Shown here: in pieces, positions 59,320 to 64,000 of the stretch
How positions within the stretch are numbered: position 1 is the first letter of the stretch
Layout: every line of letters starts with the position of its first letter
Source: Brachionus rotundiformis
Lineage: Eukaryota; Rotifera; Eurotatoria; Ploima; Brachionidae
Length of the DNA: 64,000 bases
Reading direction: 5' to 3'
NCBI GenBank assembly: GCA_016802295.1
Contig: JAESIW010000064.1
Span: 310,001-374,000, forward strand
The notes under the pieces: model-generated
Database searches by the model: none
The model's input: the letters and a program-made list of their open reading frames with translations, nothing else
Told to the model about the DNA's origin: nothing
Program-made: the position numbers and the translations under genes

Positions 59320-60584
59320 ATGTTTGACCAAATGGATAATGAAAAGTTATTCGCCATTAAACTGGCTGATAATGAAAAAAAAATAAGAGACAAGTCAATT
59401 AGACAGTTGGAAAATTATATCAGATCCAGATCGATTACAGAAAAAGATCCTTTTAATGAAGAAGATATGATAAAACTTTGGAAAGGTCTCCACTACTGTT
59501 TATGGATGTGCGATAAACCACTTGTCCAAGTAAGGTTTTTTAAGACATGCTAAATAATTACTTAAATTTGGACCATAGGAAGAACTCACCGACAAAATTT
59601 GTAATTTAGTCGAGTGTTTGAATAACAATGATAAACAAGTGATGCTTTTTGTGAGAGTTTATTTTGTGACCATTATCCGAGAGTGGATTGGTATTGATAA
59701 ATGGCGCATTGACAAATTTTTGATGTTGATTCGCTGCATGGTTAGAAAAAGCTTTGGATATCTCAATTCCAAAAAATGGAACAAAACATTGATAAAAAAA
59801 TTCAATAAAATCATGCTTGAACTACCCTTAAACATAAATGATGATAAAATTCCCGATGGTATTAGCTATCATGTGACCGATTTATACATAGAAGAGCTGG
59901 CAAAGTTTGGAAATACTCTGAAACCGGTTAGGGCAGTTAAAATGCTTTTGCCTTTTTTTAAATTGATGGCTATTTCAAAGAAGTTTGTATTTTTGGCTAA
60001 AAAATAAACAAAAAAATAAATAAAATTCTTTATTTTTTTAGGAAACAATATGTCGTTCATATAAAAAAAAGACTTTTCGAGCAAATAATTGAATGCTCGG
60101 ATGTTGGTATTGAGCCCGAAGTTGAGCAAGAAATGGAAAAAATAAAACCATTTGGTCTTCAATTGTATGAAGAAGAAGATACATCGGAATACGCAATTAA
60201 AGTAAGATTATTTTCATATGAAAAATAAAATAGATGTAATTATTCATGATTGTAAAGTTTAACTATGAGTTGGTTGCTAATAAGCTATTCAAAATTGGAA
60301 ATACCATTGGATGTTTACAGCGAAATAAAAATTTAATTTTTGATCTAGTCAAAAAGTAAATGATTATTATTTTATCTTAATACTCTTTTAACTTAATTTA
60401 TTGTTTTAGATTTCGGGCTTTGTCCAAGGGTATATTTCCTATTGATGACTTTAATTTGCCCAATCTGGACGAAGATGACGAGGCTACCAGACCAAATTTG
60501 AAATTCTTGGACAAAAAAGAAAAAAATATAACAAATAATAAAAAAGTTAATAAAAAAAAAGCTAAAAAATCAAATAAAGTATAG
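59320..60584 (+). CDS. RRP1: Ribosomal RNA processing protein 1 homolog
   Basis: Five exons: 59320-59529, 59579-59982, 60042-60201, 60258-60355, 60410-60584, giving 348 aa. The Nop52 domain has AIKLADNEKKIRDKSIRQL, LWKGLHYCLWMCDKPLVQEEL, REWIGIDKWRIDKFLMLIR and ISYHVTDLYIEELAKFG. A second conserved stretch is FNYELVANKLFKIG, then FRALSKGIFPIDDF. The C-terminal Lys-rich tail is a likely nucleolar signal. Role in the family: nucleolar factor for 27S/28S pre-rRNA processing of the 60S subunit. The exon 2 donor (gtttgt at 59983) is chosen by frame and is slightly less certain. Confidence 0.9.
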
Positions 60585-61413
60585 AAATATATTCCTTTTT
60601 AAATTCCATCGTATTTTTTAAATAATTAGGAAAAAATGAAAAACCCATTTAGTCTTAAAATTATTGTTTCCCCACAAACGAAAAACTTTTCTCCATAAAC
60701 ACGTTTCTCTTCACCACAAATGACTTGATGTAACACAAAAAATTGTGTTAAAAAGAAAATATCTATTTTATGAGTCAAAAAAAATATTCATCTTAAGAAA
60801 ATCTTGGTAAATGATTTTTTAACACAACAATAAATTTCAGATTTTCAAGTCTTTAATTTTCAACTAAAAGCTATTCTATACGCAACACTTCTCTGAATTG
60901 TTTTTTTATTTTTTCATTAAACAGATTTAAAAGTGCCAATTAATGGGGACAATATATCCAATTTAGATAATACAATCACAATCGAATTTCTTAAATTCAA
61001 AGTAAAATTGCTCTGATGTTCGTAAATATACTTTGAAATTTGTCTAAAGTTTTCTCATTTTGGCACACTTTTGCTCTAATGCAAAGAACAGGAGTGTTTT
61101 CATAATTTTTATTAATCAAAGGATAAGGTTAACTTTTAAATAATAAATATTTTCTAATTTTCTATTTACATTTTAGATAATTGGAAAAAATTTTCTTATT
61201 TTTGACAAAATTTAATTTTTTATTAATAAAAAATGATTAAATGCAAATTTTGTTTTTCAAAAGTTTTTTCAAAAATTTTGTTGATACTTAAAATTATTAA
61301 GATAACCCTTTTAAATTATTTTTTCTTTATTATGGATAAAAAAAAAAACTAAATTAAATGTCCACAATTTACTTAATTTTTTAAAAATCATACTATTGAT
61401 TCAACAATTAAAT
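60585..61413. other. Intergenic between RRP1 and EGF gene 1 (tail to tail)
   Basis: AT-rich, with no coding or RNA signal seen. Confidence 0.6.
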
Positions 61414-62961
61414 TTAGCATAAAGTGCTTGCATATGGAGGATTAGTACTTGGACAAACACAAACATAAGATGGATCAGGGTTAACGCAAGTACAGTTTGG
61501 TATAAAAGTAACCAAAGCTCCTGCTTCGACTGGAACACATTGGCTGCCAGGTTGTTTACAAGGATTGCTGATACATGGATTAGGCTGACATGGATTTCCA
61601 AAAAAACCAGGTGCACATTGGCAGACGTAGCTTCCGCCATTTGGAATACAAACCGAGCCTGCACCACATGGATTCTTGTCGCAAGGATTCACATCTTTAA
61701 TAAAAAAAAAATTGTCAAAACAATTAACTGATTTATCTTATATTCTACCGATATTACCAGCTAACTAAAAGATAAACTAAAAGAATAAAATAAGTTTAAA
61801 ATATTTACCGCTTTTTAAAAAATAATAACTTAACACACTCGGTAATATCGGTAACAATACACCTGAAACTACTGGCAATATAACAGGCAAAAGTAAAGAA
61901 TTAAAATCGTTGCCAGTTCCAGTTAATAAAGCTAAAGCTCAAAATTTTATGAATTTTTAATCACTAAAAATAAAATTTACATGTTTCACAATTCGGACCA
62001 ACAAAAGGCCCTTCACACCTTTATTGATTAGTTAAATAAATTACTTATTTTTTAGAATTATTTATTAAAGTAAAATACTCGCAATAATATGCATCTATCA
62101 GATCATAACAGGTACCATTATTTTGGCATGGATTTGATTCTACTCCATTTGATATAATTTTGCACTCATCTATCTCTTTAAAAAAATAAAATTAAACCAA
62201 GTTTGACAATTATAACCGTGTGAATTAACACACCATTTTCACAATAAACTCCATAAAATCCGTTTTTACAAGAGCAGGTGTAATTATGATTTTCAAACCC
62301 AGGTACACAAAGGGCATCATTTTCGCACCTGTTATTGGCACATACATCAATATCTAAATAGAGAAATAAAGTATCTGTTTAGGGGTTTAAGTGTAGCTTT
62401 ACATGTTCCACAATCTTTTCCAGTATATGGACCCACGCTTGAATTAAAAATTAAAAATTAAATAATTAAAATTTTAATCTTTATTTTAATTAATACCATA
62501 TACAATAAAAGTCATAACTATTGTTTCTATTGACACAAATAGCGCCATTTAAACAAGGATTTGAATTACAAGGCTTAGCTGGTACATTTTGACAATTGTC
62601 ACCACTAAAACCACTGTAACATTGACAATGATAATCAACTTGCTCTACTGGATTTAATTGGCCTGGTATGGTTTGACTTGTCACCACTGGAAAGCAAGCT
62701 CCATTCACTCCGCAAGGCTTTTTGGAACAAGGATCCATTAGTTGACACTTTGATCCAACAAAACCTGGCTTACATCTACAAACAGCTTGATTATTTTGTA
62801 TCTCACAGACTCCGTTCAGACCACATAAAGATTGAGTACAAATTTCTATTGAAAATAAAATTCTAATTTTAATTTAAAAAAATATTCTTCAAACCTTGAG
62901 ATTCCACAAAAGCTTGAGAAACAATTAAAATTGTAGCTGAAATAAAAAATTTTTGTAGCAT
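61414..62961 (-). CDS. EGF-repeat extracellular protein, paralog 1
   Basis: Eight exons in transcript order: 62895-62961, 62497-62845, 62403-62437, 62234-62353, 62079-62175, 61981-62018, 61809-61931, 61414-61694. They sum to 369 aa. Exon 1 encodes a signal peptide (FFISATILIVSQAF). EGF modules follow with six-Cys spacing: CGLNGVCEIQ, CGVNGACFP, CNSNPCLNGAICV, CENDALCV and CQNNGTCYD. Exon 7 encodes a Leu/Pro/Val-rich hydrophobic stretch (LLLPVILPVVSGVLLPIL) with no Cys. Exon 8 encodes further Cys modules (NPCDKNPCGAGSVC, CVCPS) and ends in Cys just before the stop. No kinase or other enzymatic domain is present. A secreted or membrane-anchored adhesion, matrix or mucus protein is plausible. 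The exact family was not identified. Confidence 0.75.
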
Positions 62962-63232
62962 TCTTTTTTTCAATGATCGAATTAAGAAAAATTTCTGTTT
63001 TTATAAGCAAATTTAGATTGAGAAATTTGATATTTTTTTGAAAATATTTATTTTAAAATTTATTTTTAAATATAATGAAAAAAGTTTAAATCAGATCAAC
63101 TGTTCATTGTTAGTTGGGATTTGTATCTTTTAAAAAAAAATTGTAAATTTATTGTAATTCAATCTGCTTTATTATTAAGAAAATTGTAATTGAAAATAAA
63201 AAGACAATTTTAAGTTTATTTCGAAATTTAAT

Positions 63233-64000
63233 TCAGCATAGTTGACTACCATATTCAGGGCTAACACCTGGGCAAACACACACATAAGTTGCTGGACTTT
63301 GTATATTACAGCCTGGAATATTTATTATTGGAAAAGCTCCTGCTTCGACAGGGATGCATTTACTTCCGGGTTGCTTACACGGATTTGAATTGCATGGATT
63401 GGGCTGACATGGTGAACCAAAATATCCTGGCTGACAACTACAAGTATATGAAGATCCAACAGAATTGCAAATAGTACCATCACCACATGGATTTGAGTCA
63501 CATGGATTTGAATCTAAGCAACAAGTAAAATTTTAGAATATTGTTTAATATTTTAATATCAAAATTACAAATTTCACAAGATGGTCCAGTCCATGGAGGT
63601 TTGCATCTTCGAGAGGAATTAAGAAAAAAAAATTGGTAAAAAAAAATTACATGCAAATAAACGCATCAATCAAATCATAGCATTGTCCATCATTTTTACA
63701 TGGGCTGGTTATATTTCCATTTTGGTCGTAAACAATACACTCATTAATTTCTTTATTTAGTGATAAAAATATTTAACTTTATTAAATAAAATAATTTTAA
63801 ATTATATTCTGACCAGTTCGACAATAAATTCCATAAAATCCACTTAAACAATCACATGTATAATTCCTTGAATCCGGTAGTGGAACACAAGAAGCTCCAT
63901 TTTCACATCTATTATTGGCACAATAATCAACATCTTTTTTTTATATTAAAACATTTTATGCTTGATGAATTATTTAACTTACATGTTCCACAGTTATCTC
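63233..64000 (-). CDS. EGF-repeat extracellular protein, paralog 2 (5' part outside window)
   Basis: Partial gene. Visible exons in transcript order: 63983 to beyond 64000, 63814-63933, 63651-63750, 63569-63606, 63233-63513. Exon sizes 120, 38 and 281 are identical to those of paralog 1, and 100 replaces 97. Encoded modules include CANNRCENGASCV, CKNDGQCYD, NPCGDGTICN and the C-terminus YVCVCPGVSPEYGSQLC. The 123-nt hydrophobic exon of paralog 1 is missing, and the 55-bp intron there leaves no room for it. The N-terminus and signal peptide lie past the window end. Confidence 0.75.

Noticed and set aside
1..64000. tRNA, rRNA, spliced-leader RNA genes and CRISPR arrays
   Set aside because: No cloverleaf-type A/B box pair, no rRNA-like block and no regularly spaced direct repeats were seen by eye. 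A tRNAscan/Infernal run would be decisive.

Overview
This is eukaryotic nuclear DNA from an animal. It is strongly AT-rich, and its genes are split by many short GT-AG introns, often about 45 to 65 nt, with a few of several hundred nt. The gene set is metazoan and ciliated: SIK and PAK kinases, CPAP/SAS-4, a dynein roadblock light chain, an OATP transporter, a CNG channel and EGF-repeat proteins. Very low GC, compact introns and splice-acceptor-like tracts directly before several start codons fit a monogonont rotifer (Brachionus-like). That assignment is inference. I rebuilt exons by hand from reading frame, splice sites and remembered family sequence. Every multi-exon model here keeps frame and sums to whole codons.

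Layout. 1-3025: non-coding, with a palindromic CRE about 180 bp before the first gene. 3026-5287 (+): salt-inducible kinase. 6534-7270 (+): small unknown four-exon gene. 7719-8018 (+): dynein roadblock light chain, tail to tail with XRCC1 (8110-10352, -). 12999-15856 (+): OATP/SLCO transporter. 17259-18651 (+): claudin/PMP22-like tetraspan protein. 18652-25320: a 6.6-kb gene desert. 25321-28372 (+): cyclic-nucleotide-gated channel with an odd pore. 28646-30976 (-): mitochondrial methionyl-tRNA formyltransferase. 31648-34812 (+): group I PAK. 35747-36943 (+): palmitoyl-protein thioesterase. 38407-41777 (+): RSF1-like PHD protein. 42083-43005: retroelement and gene-fragment debris. 43194-45044 (-): unknown coiled-coil protein. 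45153-46244 (-): METTL1. 49737-54129 (+): CPAP/CENPJ. 56264-57008 (+): UBE2F. 57235-58130 (-): MRPL10. 58300-58908 (-): CHMP1. 59320-60584 (+): RRP1. 61414-62961 and 63233 to beyond the window end (-): two tandem EGF-repeat genes.

Functional themes. Most genes are single-copy housekeeping genes with no operon logic: DNA repair, mitochondrial translation, tRNA modification, ribosome biogenesis, neddylation, ESCRT, lysosome. Signalling genes are interspersed. The most unusual points are the CNG channel selectivity filter, which lacks the usual glycine, and a 13-nt micro-exon in UBE2F. Also notable are a decayed copy of the CPAP G-box inside that gene's own intron, and the tandem EGF genes that differ by one hydrophobic exon. 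Repeats are LINE reverse-transcriptase tail remnants plus a duplicated piece of the coiled-coil gene. I saw no tRNA, rRNA or CRISPR array.
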